Origin: Bordetella parapertussis | GTDB lineage: Bacteria > Bacteroidota > Bacteroidia > Chitinophagales > Chitinophagaceae | DNA: 64,000 nt | Direction: 5' to 3' | Assembly (NCBI GenBank): GCA_943331005.2 | Contig: CALQJX020000017.1 | Span: 1 to 64,000 of the forward strand | Shown: positions 17,391-26,946 of the stretch, one piece after another | How positions within the stretch are numbered: the first letter of the stretch is position 1 | Layout of the letters: every line of letters starts with the position of its first letter | Position numbers and translations under genes: made by a program | Notes under the pieces: generated by a model | Told to the model about the DNA's origin: nothing | Databases searched by the model: none | What the model saw: only the letters and a program-made list of their open reading frames with translations

Positions 17391-18374
17391 ATGCTTACAG
17401 GTAAAGAGCTCATTCTGGCAACCAAACCGTTCGCGAAAGAGATACGCTGGAAAAGTTGGTATTATACTATCACTTCCTTCTTGCTCCTCATCGGAACTAT
17501 TGCAGGTACTATGTACTTCGACAATCTCGCTTTGCGTATTCTGAGTAGTGTAGGAGCAGCTATGTTGCTGGCTCGGGTTTTCATCATTTTTCATGACTTT
17601 CAGCACCACACTATTCTGCGAGGTTCCGTTATTGCTGACGTCATGTTCACCATCTTTGGTGTTTATATGATCACGCCTCCCAACATCTGGAAGCGTTCTC
17701 ACGACCATCATCATAACAACAATGCGAAACTGTTCAGTGCCAGCATCGGCTCTTATCCTATAATGACCCGCCAGAAATTTATGGAAGCTACCAAGTCCGA
17801 ACGTTTTGGCTATCTGGCAGTAAGGCACCCTGTAAATATGTTCTTCGCTTACCTTACCACATTTATGTATGGTATGTGTATACAGTCTTTCTTGAGTAGC
17901 CCTAAACGTCACTGGGATTCTCTGGCTGTTATTATTCTGCACTACACCATTGCGGCATTTCTTTTCATCAAGTTTGGCTGGCTCACTTGGTTCCTGACCT
18001 TCTTCCTGCCATTCTTCATAGCACATATGCTTGGATCATACCTTTTCTATGCACAGCATAATTTCCCGGGTGTTACCTTCAAGAAAAATGCAGACTGGAA
18101 CTATACCAATGCTGCGCTTGAATCTTCCAGTTTCATGGATCTTAACCCATTCATGCAGTGGGTCACAGCAAACATAGGTTTTCACCACATACACCACCTC
18201 AATGCAAAAATTCCATTCTACCGCCTGCCGGAAGCAATGGCAGCAATACCTGAACTGCAGGAGGCTAAGGTAACGACACTAAAACCTTCTGACATAGTTG
18301 CCTGCCTCAAACTGAAAGTTTGGGATGCAGACCAAAACAGAATGATCGGATTTGACGAAATGGAACCTGCATAG
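17391..18374 (+). CDS. Membrane fatty acid desaturase
   Basis: A 327-residue member of the membrane di-iron desaturase family, which inserts a cis double bond into acyl chains. The three histidine boxes are HDFQHH (near residue 68), HDHHHNN (near 106) and HHIHHL (near 267), with four hydrophobic helices arranged in pairs around them. Length is normal. The frame can also start at TTG 17385, but the ATG at 17391 is more likely, because the TTG belongs to a promoter-like element. A hairpin terminator covers its stop codon. It probably adjusts membrane fluidity; the substrate position (delta-9 or other) cannot be told from sequence. Confidence 0.9.
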   Translation: MLTGKELILATKPFAKEIRWKSWYYTITSFLLLIGTIAGTMYFDNLALRILSSVGAAMLLARVFIIFHDFQHHTILRGSVIADVMFTIFGVYMITPPNIWKRSHDHHHNNNAKLFSASIGSYPIMTRQKFMEATKSERFGYLAVRHPVNMFFAYLTTFMYGMCIQSFLSSPKRHWDSLAVIILHYTIAAFLFIKFGWLTWFLTFFLPFFIAHMLGSYLFYAQHNFPGVTFKKNADWNYTNAALESSSFMDLNPFMQWVTANIGFHHIHHLNAKIPFYRLPEAMAAIPELQEAKVTTLKPSDIVACLKLKVWDADQNRMIGFDEMEPA

Positions 18375-18388
18375 CAGGTTCTTTTTTT
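18363..18388 (+). terminator. Rho-independent terminator of the desaturase gene
   Basis: A 7-bp stem GAACCTG/CAGGTTC with loop CATAG, followed by seven T. The TAG stop codon (18372-18374) lies in the loop and stem, so the terminator overlaps the end of the coding sequence. Confidence 0.85.
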
Positions 18389-18432
18389 AGTGATCATAAC
18401 TAAATCACAACTTTCATTATGTGCAATTAGTG

Positions 18433-18440
18433 TATATTTG
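18433..18440 (+). promoter_or_regulatory. -7 promoter element TATATTTG for the metal-efflux cluster
   Basis: Exact TAnnTTTG match, 21 nt before the TTG start of the small protein at 18462 and just after the desaturase terminator. It would drive the whole efflux operon. Confidence 0.6.
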
Positions 18441-18461
18441 CATTAACGATTATTTTAATTT

Positions 18462-18839
18462 TTGAGAAAATTATTGCTCCATATCATCATCATAGTGACA
18501 TCATTGAATATTGTCACATTGAACCAGTTCTCCAAACTACCGGTTCTTTTGGTACATTATACAGAGCATCAGGAACGGAACAGCAAGATAACCCTACTCG
18601 AATTCCTGAGTATGCACTACTGGGGTGCCGACATAAAAGACAATGACGACAAGAAGGACAAACAACTTCCCTTCAAAAGTCTTTCTTCCAGCAATCTGCT
18701 TAGCTTCACACAGCCGGTTCTGTTCTCTATCAGACTGAGGCTACCAATTATTACCGCAGAGCCCAAACGATCTGTTTACGCTCCCGCTTTTGTACCCAAC
18801 GAAGTATCTTCTTCTTTGTTGCGGCCTCCTATTGTTTAG
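18462..18839 (+). CDS. Small putative secreted protein upstream of heavy-metal efflux genes
   Basis: A 125-residue protein beginning at TTG. A hydrophobic N-terminal helix (3-20) would export or anchor it. The body has L-L-V-H-Y-T-E-H, L-L-E-F-L-S-M-H-Y-W-G-A-D, then an acidic/lysine tract (D-N-D-D-K-K-D-K) and Q-L-P-F-K. Several His, Asp and Glu residues could bind metal. From memory, similar short proteins with an H-Y and L-P-F-K pattern often sit directly upstream of CzcA-type operons in Bacteroidota; a search is required. It is 88 bp ahead of the RND gene with no terminator between. Function unknown; a periplasmic metal-binding accessory is an inference. Confidence 0.7.
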   Translation: MRKLLLHIIIIVTSLNIVTLNQFSKLPVLLVHYTEHQERNSKITLLEFLSMHYWGADIKDNDDKKDKQLPFKSLSSSNLLSFTQPVLFSIRLRLPIITAEPKRSVYAPAFVPNEVSSSLLRPPIV

Positions 18840-18927
18840 TATGATCTCCTGTTTTTCATTGGTTCTGTAGGCAAACTGTTGTTTACAGAACGAGTGCATT
18901 ATTTCATTTTTCAATCATCAAAGAAAT

Positions 18928-21900
18928 ATGCTCAATAAGATCATCAATTTTTCAATCAAAAATAAACTCATAGTTTTCCTTTTTGTTGCCGGGCTCATTG
19001 CCTGGGGCATCCTGGAACTCACCAGATTGCCCATAGATGCTGTTCCCGATATTACTGATAATCAGGTACAGATCATCACCGTTTCGCCATCGCTTGGTGC
19101 GCCCGATGTGGAACGACTTATCACCTTCCCCATAGAACAAGCATGCAGCAGTATACCCGACCTGAAACAGATGCGCAGCTTTTCGCGTTTCGGCCTGTCG
19201 CTGGTAACTGTCGTTTTCAATGACGGCATAGATATTTACCGTGCCCGCCAACAGGTAAATGAACAACTGCAAAAAGTGCGGCAAGACCTGCCTAATGGCA
19301 TAGGCAACCCCGAGATGGCTCCTGTAACTACCGGTCTGGGAGAGATATACCAATACGTATTGAGGCCCGAAAAAGGCTACGAAAACAAATATGATGCCAT
19401 GGCATTGCGCACTTTGCAGGACTGGATAGTGCGCCGCCAACTGCTGGGCACGCCCGGTGTTGCAGAGGTATCTAGTTTTGGCGGCAAGCTGAAACAATAC
19501 GAAATAGCCGTAGACCAGAACCAACTGAACGCACATCATATTACCATCACAGATGTGTTCGACGCATTGAACAAGAACAACCAGAACACCGGCGGTGCCT
19601 ACATAGAAAAAGGGCCTACCGTACTCTATATCCGTAGCGAAGGACTCACAGCCTCTCTGGAAGACATCAGGAAGATAGTAGTAATATCACTGCCAGATGG
19701 TACGCCCCTACTGGTTAGTGATATAGCAACTGTTCAGTATGGCAGCGCCATACGTTTTGGCGCCATGACCTACAACGACCAGGGCGAGGTAGCCGGCGCC
19801 GTAGTAATGATGCTGAAGGGAGAGAACTCTTCGGCAGTCATAAAAAAGGTAAAAGCCCGCATTGTTGACATTCAAAAAATGTTACCTCCGGGTGTGGTCA
19901 TAGAGCCATTCCTCGACCGTACAAAAATGGTAAACAATGCTATAAGCACGGTAGAGACCAACCTGTTGGAGGGGGCACTCATTGTGATATTTGTTTTGGT
20001 ATTCTTCCTCGGCAACCTCAGAGCAGGCCTCATTGTATCTTCTGTCATTCCGCTATCCATGCTGTTTGCCATCATACTCATGAACATGTTTGGCGTGGGT
20101 GGCAATCTGATGTCGCTGGGCGCTATAGACTTTGGGTTAATAGTAGATGGTTCTGTGATAGTGGTAGAGGCAATATTGCACCGATTCTCCCACAGTAAGC
20201 AATTCCGGGGTATCACCTCAATAGGCCAGACCGAGATGGACGAAGAGGTAGGAAAGTCTACCGGCAGCATGATCACCTCTGCCGTATTCAGCCAGATCAT
20301 TATCCTCATCGTTTACCTGCCCATACTGTCGCTGCAGGGCATAGAAGGTAAGATGTTCAGCCCCATGGCATATACTATAGCATTTGCCATACTTGGTGCC
20401 TTTCTGCTTTCTGTTACCTATGTTCCTATGATGTCTGCACTGGCACTAAGCAAAAAGCTGAATCATAAAGCTACCATAACAGATAAACTCATGAAATGGC
20501 TGGAGCGCAGGTATCAGCCATTACTCAACAAGATCACCTCCTTCCCCCGCACAGCCATACTTATTGCCATTTCTTTGTTTGGCATATCGGTAGTATTGCT
20601 TATGAGTCTTGGAGGGGAGTTCATTCCTCAGTTGGAAGAAGGCGATTTTGCAGTAGAGACCCGACTGCTCACCGGCAGCAACCTTTCCAATACGATCAAA
20701 TCTACCCAGCAGGCATCGGGCATTTTACTCAAAAAGTTCCCTGAGGTTACAAAAGTGGTAACCAAAATAGGAAGTTCGGAGATACCTACCGACCCTATGC
20801 CTTTTGAAGCTGCGGATATGATACTGGTGCTCAAGGACAAAAAAGAATGGACCTCTGCAAAGACCTTTGCAGAGCTGAGTCAGAAAATGACCAAAGAGCT
20901 GGAAGCAGTACCGGGCATCACCGTTGGTTTCCAGTTCCCCGTTCAGATGCGCTTTAATGAACTGATGACCGGCGCCCGTCAGGATGTTGTCTGCAAGATC
21001 TTTGGCGAGAACCTCGATACCCTCAGTAAGTACGCCCACGATCTCTCGGGCATCATTCGCACTATTGATGGCGCAGTGAATATATACGAAGAGAAAGTAA
21101 CCGGCATGCCTCAGATCGTTATTAAGTATGACAGGGATGCAATGGCAAAATATGGCCTCAACGTGAGCGATGTGAACCGGGTGGTCAATTCGGGCTTTGC
21201 AGGCGAAGTTGCCGGACAGGTATATGAAGGTGAGAAACGTTTTGATATGGTAGTACGATTGGCTGGCGAATCGCGCAATAATGTTGCCGATATCCGCAAT
21301 CTGATGATCAGTACCCCATCCGGCATTCAGATCCCGCTTTCGCAGGTCGCCGGCATTACAGAGACCGAAGGTGTGAACCAGGTGCAGCGCGAACAGACCC
21401 GCCGACGCATCATCATTGGCTTCAACATCAGAGGCCGCGATGTGCAGACCATAGTAAATGAACTACAGCAAAAGGTGAACAAGCAACTGAAACTATCGCG
21501 CGAATATACCATTACCTATGGTGGCACGTTCGAGAACATGACTGCTGCCAAGGCGCGCCTCAGCATAGTGGTACCTGTAGCATTGTTGCTCATCTTCCTG
21601 CTACTCTACTTTGCCTTTGGTTCGGTAAAACAGGGGCTGCTCATTTACAGTGCCATACCCCTTTCTGCCACAGGTGGCATCTTTGCACTCTGGCTCAGAG
21701 ATATGCCATTCAGTATATCTGCAGGTGTAGGTTTCATTGCATTGTTCGGGGTAGCTGTACTCAATGGTATTCTACTGGTTTCAGAATTCAACAGGCTGCG
21801 CAAAGAAGGATGGAAGGATGTGAAACGGGTGGTGATACATGCCACCAAGTCCAAACTGCGTGCTGTACTCATGACCGCACTGGTGCCTTCTTTGGGCTTC

Positions 21901-23295
21901 ATACCAATGGCTATAAGCACAGGTGCAGGTGGCGAGGTACAGAAACCACTGGCAACTGTGGTAATAGGTGGGCTTATTATCTCTACCATGCTCACGCTTT
22001 TCCTGCTGCCGGTTCTATATATTTTATCTGAAGGAGGATACAGAAAAACAATAAAGATGAACAAAGCCATATCTGCAGTAGCACTGCTATGCCTGATCGC
22101 TGCAACAGCCTCTGCGCAGGGAAACAGACTTTCCCTGACAGCGGCACTGGACAGTGCAGCCCGCAACAACTACACTATACAGGCAGCAACTACAGAAGCA
22201 GCCTACTACCGCTCCCTGCAAAAGAGTGGCTGGGACATAGACAAAACCACTGTAGTGGCAGAATACGGCAGCTACAACAGTCTGGCAAAAGACAACCGCT
22301 TTGCTATAGGGCAAACCATACAGTTTCCGGGTGTGTATGTGCAGCAACGCCACATACTGAGAACCAATGCACTGATAAGCGAAACCGACCTGACACGCAA
22401 AAAGATAGAGGTACGCACGCAGATCAAGCTGATCTTTTACCGCCTGCTGGCATTACAGCAGAAAAAAGCACTGCTGGCAGAGACCGATAGTATCTACAGC
22501 AATGTACTGACCAGGGAGCAACAACGCTACAAGGCCGGAGATGTGGATCTGATAGAACTATCTGCAACAGAAAACCAGCGACTGCAGATTGCCACTCAAC
22601 TGCTATCGTTACAAACAGACTATGAGGTGCTGCAAAACCAGCTGAACGTACTTATGAACAGCCGCGGCGGCAAAGAGCCCTTTGCAGACTCTATGATATA
22701 CCGCCCTGCTACCATACCCGATGGATTATCAGAACCTGCCAATCCAAACATTGCACTTTACAGACAGCGACTGTCGCTTACAGAGTATGAACGCAAACTG
22801 GAAGGAGCAAAAATGCTGCCGTCGCTTAGTGCCGGCTATAACAATACCTCTATCAGGGGTTGGCAACGATCAAGCATGGATCCGGAGCAGTATTTCGATT
22901 ACAGTAAACGATTCTCCTCTGTGAATGTAGGCGTAGGTATCCCTATTTTCTATACAGCTCAGAAAGCCCGTATCAATGCGGCATCAAAAGCTATAGAACA
23001 GCGCAAACAGGAACTGGCTGCTGTAACACAGGAAATATCGGGCAACCTCCAAAATGCAGTGCGTATCTATCTGCAACGCAGAAATACTGTATATATCTAC
23101 CGAAACGCAATGCTGCCCAATGCCGCAAGTATCATCACCTCGGCCAACAACAAACTGGCCCTGGGCGAGATCAGCTACCTCAACTGGGTCATGCTCATCA
23201 ACCAGGCTGTGCAGGTACGCAATGACTACTTCAATACTATAGAACAAATGAATGAGGCAGCTATAGAAATAGAACGCCTTTCAGCAATCAACTAA
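18928..23295 (+). CDS. CzcA-type heavy-metal RND pump fused to a TolC-like outer-membrane factor
   Basis: A 1455-residue fusion. Residues 1-1040 form an HME-type RND transporter: N-terminal helix, periplasmic pore domains, and the proton-relay helix IDFGLIVDGSVIVVEA, whose D-F-G-x3-D-G and E pattern fits the Co/Zn/Cd class rather than the Cu/Ag class. Residues 1044-1063 are a complete signal-peptide-like segment (MNKAISAVALLCLIAATASA), and 1065-1455 are a TolC/OEP domain with long coiled helices. The fusion lets inner-membrane pump and outer-membrane duct be made 1:1. It is followed 11 bp later by the adaptor gene. The architecture is known in Bacteroidota; metal specificity is inferred. Confidence 0.93.
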   Translation: MLNKIINFSIKNKLIVFLFVAGLIAWGILELTRLPIDAVPDITDNQVQIITVSPSLGAPDVERLITFPIEQACSSIPDLKQMRSFSRFGLSLVTVVFNDGIDIYRARQQVNEQLQKVRQDLPNGIGNPEMAPVTTGLGEIYQYVLRPEKGYENKYDAMALRTLQDWIVRRQLLGTPGVAEVSSFGGKLKQYEIAVDQNQLNAHHITITDVFDALNKNNQNTGGAYIEKGPTVLYIRSEGLTASLEDIRKIVVISLPDGTPLLVSDIATVQYGSAIRFGAMTYNDQGEVAGAVVMMLKGENSSAVIKKVKARIVDIQKMLPPGVVIEPFLDRTKMVNNAISTVETNLLEGALIVIFVLVFFLGNLRAGLIVSSVIPLSMLFAIILMNMFGVGGNLMSLGAIDFGLIVDGSVIVVEAILHRFSHSKQFRGITSIGQTEMDEEVGKSTGSMITSAVFSQIIILIVYLPILSLQGIEGKMFSPMAYTIAFAILGAFLLSVTYVPMMSALALSKKLNHKATITDKLMKWLERRYQPLLNKITSFPRTAILIAISLFGISVVLLMSLGGEFIPQLEEGDFAVETRLLTGSNLSNTIKSTQQASGILLKKFPEVTKVVTKIGSSEIPTDPMPFEAADMILVLKDKKEWTSAKTFAELSQKMTKELEAVPGITVGFQFPVQMRFNELMTGARQDVVCKIFGENLDTLSKYAHDLSGIIRTIDGAVNIYEEKVTGMPQIVIKYDRDAMAKYGLNVSDVNRVVNSGFAGEVAGQVYEGEKRFDMVVRLAGESRNNVADIRNLMISTPSGIQIPLSQVAGITETEGVNQVQREQTRRRIIIGFNIRGRDVQTIVNELQQKVNKQLKLSREYTITYGGTFENMTAAKARLSIVVPVALLLIFLLLYFAFGSVKQGLLIYSAIPLSATGGIFALWLRDMPFSISAGVGFIALFGVAVLNGILLVSEFNRLRKEGWKDVKRVVIHATKSKLRAVLMTALVPSLGFIPMAISTGAGGEVQKPLATVVIGGLIISTMLTLFLLPVLYILSEGGYRKTIKMNKAISAVALLCLIAATASAQGNRLSLTAALDSAARNNYTIQAATTEAAYYRSLQKSGWDIDKTTVVAEYGSYNSLAKDNRFAIGQTIQFPGVYVQQRHILRTNALISETDLTRKKIEVRTQIKLIFYRLLALQQKKALLAETDSIYSNVLTREQQRYKAGDVDLIELSATENQRLQIATQLLSLQTDYEVLQNQLNVLMNSRGGKEPFADSMIYRPATIPDGLSEPANPNIALYRQRLSLTEYERKLEGAKMLPSLSAGYNNTSIRGWQRSSMDPEQYFDYSKRFSSVNVGVGIPIFYTAQKARINAASKAIEQRKQELAAVTQEISGNLQNAVRIYLQRRNTVYIYRNAMLPNAASIITSANNKLALGEISYLNWVMLINQAVQVRNDYFNTIEQMNEAAIEIERLSAIN

Positions 23296-23306
23296 AAAAG
23301 AGCTCA

Positions 23307-24452
23307 ATGAATAAGCATATAATAAAAGCAGCAATAATTTTCACCACAGCTTTCGCATCCTGCACTGCAGATGCGCCCAAAAAAGCAACAGAAACTGCGG
23401 CTGCACCTGCTGCCACAGCTACAGAAGACGTAATAACCCTTACCGCAGAACAGGCTACCAATGCAGGCGTTGTTACCGGCCAGGCCGAAAAAAGGAACAT
23501 ACATACCAATCTCAGGGTGAACGGCACTATAGATGTACCTCCGGAAAACATAATATCGGTAAGTATACCCCTTGGTGGCTACATACGCAAAACCACTTTA
23601 TTGCCCGGTTTGCGCGTATCCAAAGGTACTGTACTGGCTACCGTAGAAGACGAGCAGTACATACAGCTGCAGCAGGATTACCTGACTGCGCAAAGTAAAC
23701 TCACCTATTTTGAAGCTGAATACAAAAGGCAGCAGCAACTGAATAGCACACATGCTACCAGCGACAAAGTATACCAGCAGGCTCTTACCGACTATGAAAG
23801 CCAGCGTATACTCTGCACCTCGCTTGCCGAAAAACTAAGATTGATAGGCATAGAACCATCTAAACTGACGGAAAAGAACCTGTCGCGTAATATCAATCTT
23901 TATTCACCAATCAATGGTTATGTGACCAAGGTAAATGTGAACCCCGGCAAGTATGCCAGCCCTACAGACGTGCTTTTCGAGTTGGTGAACACTTCAGAAT
24001 TGCACCTTACCCTTGTTGTGTTCGAGAACAATGCAGGCAGCATCAAAGAAGGGCAGCAGATAACCTGTTATTCCAATATACACCCGGAGATAAAGTACAA
24101 AGCAACGGTGCACCTCATTACCCCCAGCATAGGCAAAGACAGAACAACCGAAGTGCATTGCCACATCAATGCGCCCGGCAAAGAACTCATACCCGGCCTG
24201 TACATGAATGCAGAAATAGAACTGGATAATGCAGCACACAATTGCCTGCCGGAAGATGCCGTGGTAAAATGGGAAAACGAGACCTATATATTCAGCGAAA
24301 CAGCAAAGAATACCTACAAAATGACGAAGGTGCAGATAGGTGCTCCTGACGAAGGGTTTGTGCCGGTGCTTTCAGAACTGCCTTCAGGCAACATTGTGAC
24401 CCGCAATGCCTATGCACTACTGTCTAAACTGAAGAACAACGCAGAAGAATAA
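23307..24452 (+). CDS. RND efflux membrane-fusion (periplasmic adaptor) lipoprotein, CzcB-like
   Basis: A 381-residue adaptor linking the RND pump to the outer-membrane duct. A lipoprotein signal is present (TTAFASC, lipid-modified C19), followed by an Ala/Thr-rich linker. The barrel-sandwich hybrid is split (SIPLGGYIRKTTLLPG and INLYSPINGYVTKVNVNPG), with a coiled-coil hairpin (about 110-170) between the halves. Beta-barrel and membrane-proximal domains follow (ELHLTLVVFENNAGSIKEGQ; GLYMNAEIELDN). It lies immediately downstream of the pump, in the same operon. No metal-binding His-rich N-terminus like that of some CzcB proteins is present. Confidence 0.92.
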   Translation: MNKHIIKAAIIFTTAFASCTADAPKKATETAAAPAATATEDVITLTAEQATNAGVVTGQAEKRNIHTNLRVNGTIDVPPENIISVSIPLGGYIRKTTLLPGLRVSKGTVLATVEDEQYIQLQQDYLTAQSKLTYFEAEYKRQQQLNSTHATSDKVYQQALTDYESQRILCTSLAEKLRLIGIEPSKLTEKNLSRNINLYSPINGYVTKVNVNPGKYASPTDVLFELVNTSELHLTLVVFENNAGSIKEGQQITCYSNIHPEIKYKATVHLITPSIGKDRTTEVHCHINAPGKELIPGLYMNAEIELDNAAHNCLPEDAVVKWENETYIFSETAKNTYKMTKVQIGAPDEGFVPVLSELPSGNIVTRNAYALLSKLKNNAEE

Positions 24453-24478
24453 TATGAAATGTAGCCGGACCGGTGGGG

Positions 24479-25555
24479 CTATAGGGAAATAAAAGAGATA
24501 TCCTGTTCATCGCCAAATGCATCTTTGATGCGCTGGTAATGGGTATCTGTGAGTATTACCTGCCCCACCCCTTCGCTGCATATGATGCGCAGCAGGGCTT
24601 CCATACGCGACTGGTCCAGCTTCTCAAAAACATCATCCAGCAGCAGAATGGGCATATGCCCCAGTGCCTTGGTGAGCCATGCATACTGCGCCAGTTTCAG
24701 TGCAAATAGAAAACTCTTCTTCTGCCCCTGAGAGCCGAACTGCTTCAGCACCATGCCATTCAGCAGAAATTCCCAGTCGTCTTTGTGTATACCCCTCAGG
24801 GTACGCTGGTACCGCAGGTCGTACTGAAGGTTCTGATCCAGCCACACATGCAGGGGTTTCTGCTCCAGATCGCTGTTATAGGTCACCTGTATTGGTTCAT
24901 TACCCCCCGATAAACGGTGGTAATAATCGCTCAGGAACGGTAAAAACTCAGAAAGGAATACCTTGCGCTGCTCATATATATAGGCTCCATCTGCGGCCAG
25001 GCAGGCATTATAGTAGTCCAATTCGGTATTGTTATCAGCTGGTTTGAAAGCCTGCAGCTTCAGCCAGGCATTGCGCTGCTGCAATATGCGCTGGTAGTGC
25101 ATCAGTTTTTCCAGATACGCCCTGTCGGCTTGCCCCAGTATGCCGTCCACCCATTTACGGCGTAGCTCGCTGTGCTCGTTTATCAGTTCGGTATCATCAG
25201 GCGCTATCATTACGGCCGAGTAAGCACCTATATGATCGGTTATTTTCTCATATTCCGTATCGTTCTTATAGATCTCTTTTTTGCCGGCTACCCATTTGCA
25301 GCTTATTGTCTCCGGCGAGCCTCCATTATCAAACACACCTGTCACCCTGAACCCATCCATGCCATTCTGCACACTGTTCTGCTGATAGGCGCTGAAGTAA
25401 CTCTTGGTGTAGCACAGGTAATAAACAGCATCCAGCAGATTGGTCTTACCGCTGCCATTGGCACCGGTAATGCAGGTAATACGCAACGGAAATGCAAATG
25501 CAGCCGATGAATAATTGCGGTACTGTATGAGTGATATTTTGGTAATTGCTTTCAA
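24479..25555 (-). CDS. recF: DNA replication and repair protein RecF
   Basis: A 358-residue SMC-like ATPase that helps load RecA at gaps. It has Walker A GANGSGKTNLLDAVYYLC (about 33-50), the signature region F-G-S-Q-G-Q-K-K-S (about 274-282), and Walker B PILLLDDVFEKLD (about 304-316). Length is typical. The start is TTG 25555, giving MKAITKISLIQYRNY, the normal RecF N-terminus; a TAnnTTTG element lies only 7 nt upstream. The gene is convergent with the metal-efflux adaptor (26 bp gap) and not next to dnaA/dnaN/gyrB, as is usual in Bacteroidota. Confidence 0.95.
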   Translation of the reverse strand: MKAITKISLIQYRNYSSAAFAFPLRITCITGANGSGKTNLLDAVYYLCYTKSYFSAYQQNSVQNGMDGFRVTGVFDNGGSPETISCKWVAGKKEIYKNDTEYEKITDHIGAYSAVMIAPDDTELINEHSELRRKWVDGILGQADRAYLEKLMHYQRILQQRNAWLKLQAFKPADNNTELDYYNACLAADGAYIYEQRKVFLSEFLPFLSDYYHRLSGGNEPIQVTYNSDLEQKPLHVWLDQNLQYDLRYQRTLRGIHKDDWEFLLNGMVLKQFGSQGQKKSFLFALKLAQYAWLTKALGHMPILLLDDVFEKLDQSRMEALLRIICSEGVGQVILTDTHYQRIKDAFGDEQDISFISL

Positions 25556-25871
25556 ACGTTCTCAAAATTAGTCTTTGTCGCAGAACGGTTGCACTTAGGC
25601 TGCTTAAATAAATATACAGTATATATCCCCAACTCCCACTTGCACCACATACTTCAGAAAAGCGAACCCCGCAGCACGTTTTTAGCTCCTAAATAGCCAG
25701 AAATCCCCTTCAATGCGGCATATTTAACAGAAAAGCAATCATGTAAAATAATTTTTTATATCAATAACTCGAACAACTTCCCCCGAAGTCCCAAACTGTT
25801 TTTCTTATTATTTGTTTATTCTCCTTATAAAGAGGCCACAGGAACAAAAAATTTTATAAATTCGCACAAAT
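25556..25871. other. Gap between divergent recF and pdhA
   Basis: About 316 bp with no gene. Apart from the recF -7 element I see only AT-rich sequence. CAAATTTG at the pdhA start is one mismatch from TAnnTTTG. No riboswitch-like fold was recognised. Confidence 0.5.
25563..25570 (-). promoter_or_regulatory. -7 promoter element TAATTTTG for recF
   Basis: Exact TAnnTTTG match 7 nt before the TTG start of recF, implying an almost leaderless message. Confidence 0.5.
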
Positions 25872-26873
25872 TTGAAAATAGTGCAGACCACATTTGATAA
25901 AGACACCTATCTGTATTGGTACGAAACCATGTTATTGCTCCGCCGTTTTGAAGAAAAGGCCGGCCAGCTTTATGGTATGCAGAAGATCAGGGGATTTTGT
26001 CATTTATATATAGGACAGGAAGCTGTTGCTGCCGGTATGATGACTGCCCTGCGCCCCGATGACAACATGATAACTGCCTACCGCGATCACGGTCTGGCAA
26101 TTGCAAAAGGTATTACCTCTAAAGAGTGTATGGCCGAATTGTATGGTAAAGCCACCGGCTGCACCAAGGGCAAGGGTGGCAGTATGCACTTCTTCTCTAA
26201 AGATAAACGCTTTTTCGGCGGTCATGGTATAGTTGGCGGCCAGATAGGTCTTGGTGCAGGTATAGCCTTCGCCGAGCAATATCTTGGTACCGACCGTGCT
26301 ACTGTTTGTATGTTTGGCGATGGTGCTGCCCGCCAGGGTATGCTCCACGAAACATTCAACATGGCCGTTCTGTGGCAGCTGCCGGTAATATTCATCTGCG
26401 AGAACAACTTCTATGCAATGGGTACTTCCGTAGAACGTACTTCCAAAACTACAGATATCTATCCGCTGGCCGATGCTTACGGTATGCCGGGCGATAGCGT
26501 AGATGGTATGAGCTGCGAAGAGGTGCACAAGGCTATGGAACGCGCTGTCCGTCGTGCACGTGAGGGCGGCGGACCTACCTTCCTCGAGATCAGGACCTAC
26601 CGCTTCCGTGGTCACTCTATGAGCGACCCTGCCAAATACCGCACCAAGGAAGAACTGGAAGAATATAAAGAGAAAGATCCTATCAACCAGGTACTGAAGA
26701 CCATTATGGAAAACAACTTCGCTACCCAGGAACAGATAGAACAGATCAACGAAAAAGTGAAAATGGAAGTAGACGAAGCTGTACAGTTTGCCGAAGAAAG
26801 CCCATGGCCTAACGACGATGAATTGTATAAAGACATCTACGCAGACGCCAACTATCCGTACATTACCGACTAA
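25872..26873 (+). CDS. pdhA: Pyruvate dehydrogenase E1 component, alpha subunit
   Basis: A 333-residue thiamine-diphosphate-dependent E1 alpha subunit, which decarboxylates pyruvate for the PDH complex. It has YETMLLLRRFEEKAGQLYG at the N-terminus, the substrate/TPP region AYRDHG, the TPP motif GDGAARQGMLHETFN (about 147-161), and the phosphorylation-loop equivalent YRFRGHSMSDPAKYR. Length is normal. The start is TTG 25872 or GTG 25881; both keep the conserved region. The beta subunit and E2 are not adjacent. E3 (dihydrolipoyl dehydrogenase) lies 3 kb downstream with two genes between. A branched-chain E1 is possible but less likely, given the strong PDH-type N-terminus. Confidence 0.92.
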   Translation: MKIVQTTFDKDTYLYWYETMLLLRRFEEKAGQLYGMQKIRGFCHLYIGQEAVAAGMMTALRPDDNMITAYRDHGLAIAKGITSKECMAELYGKATGCTKGKGGSMHFFSKDKRFFGGHGIVGGQIGLGAGIAFAEQYLGTDRATVCMFGDGAARQGMLHETFNMAVLWQLPVIFICENNFYAMGTSVERTSKTTDIYPLADAYGMPGDSVDGMSCEEVHKAMERAVRRAREGGGPTFLEIRTYRFRGHSMSDPAKYRTKEELEEYKEKDPINQVLKTIMENNFATQEQIEQINEKVKMEVDEAVQFAEESPWPNDDELYKDIYADANYPYITD

Positions 26874-26946
26874 TAACATACGGATTACACAAAAAAGCAT
26901 TCAACCATTAAAAAATAACTTTAAGAATAACTACTTTTAAATCATT

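Noticed and set aside
26004..26900. 298-codon minus-strand frame opposite pdhA
   Set aside because: Antisense shadow of pdhA; composition dominated by Phe, Val and His, with no known motif.
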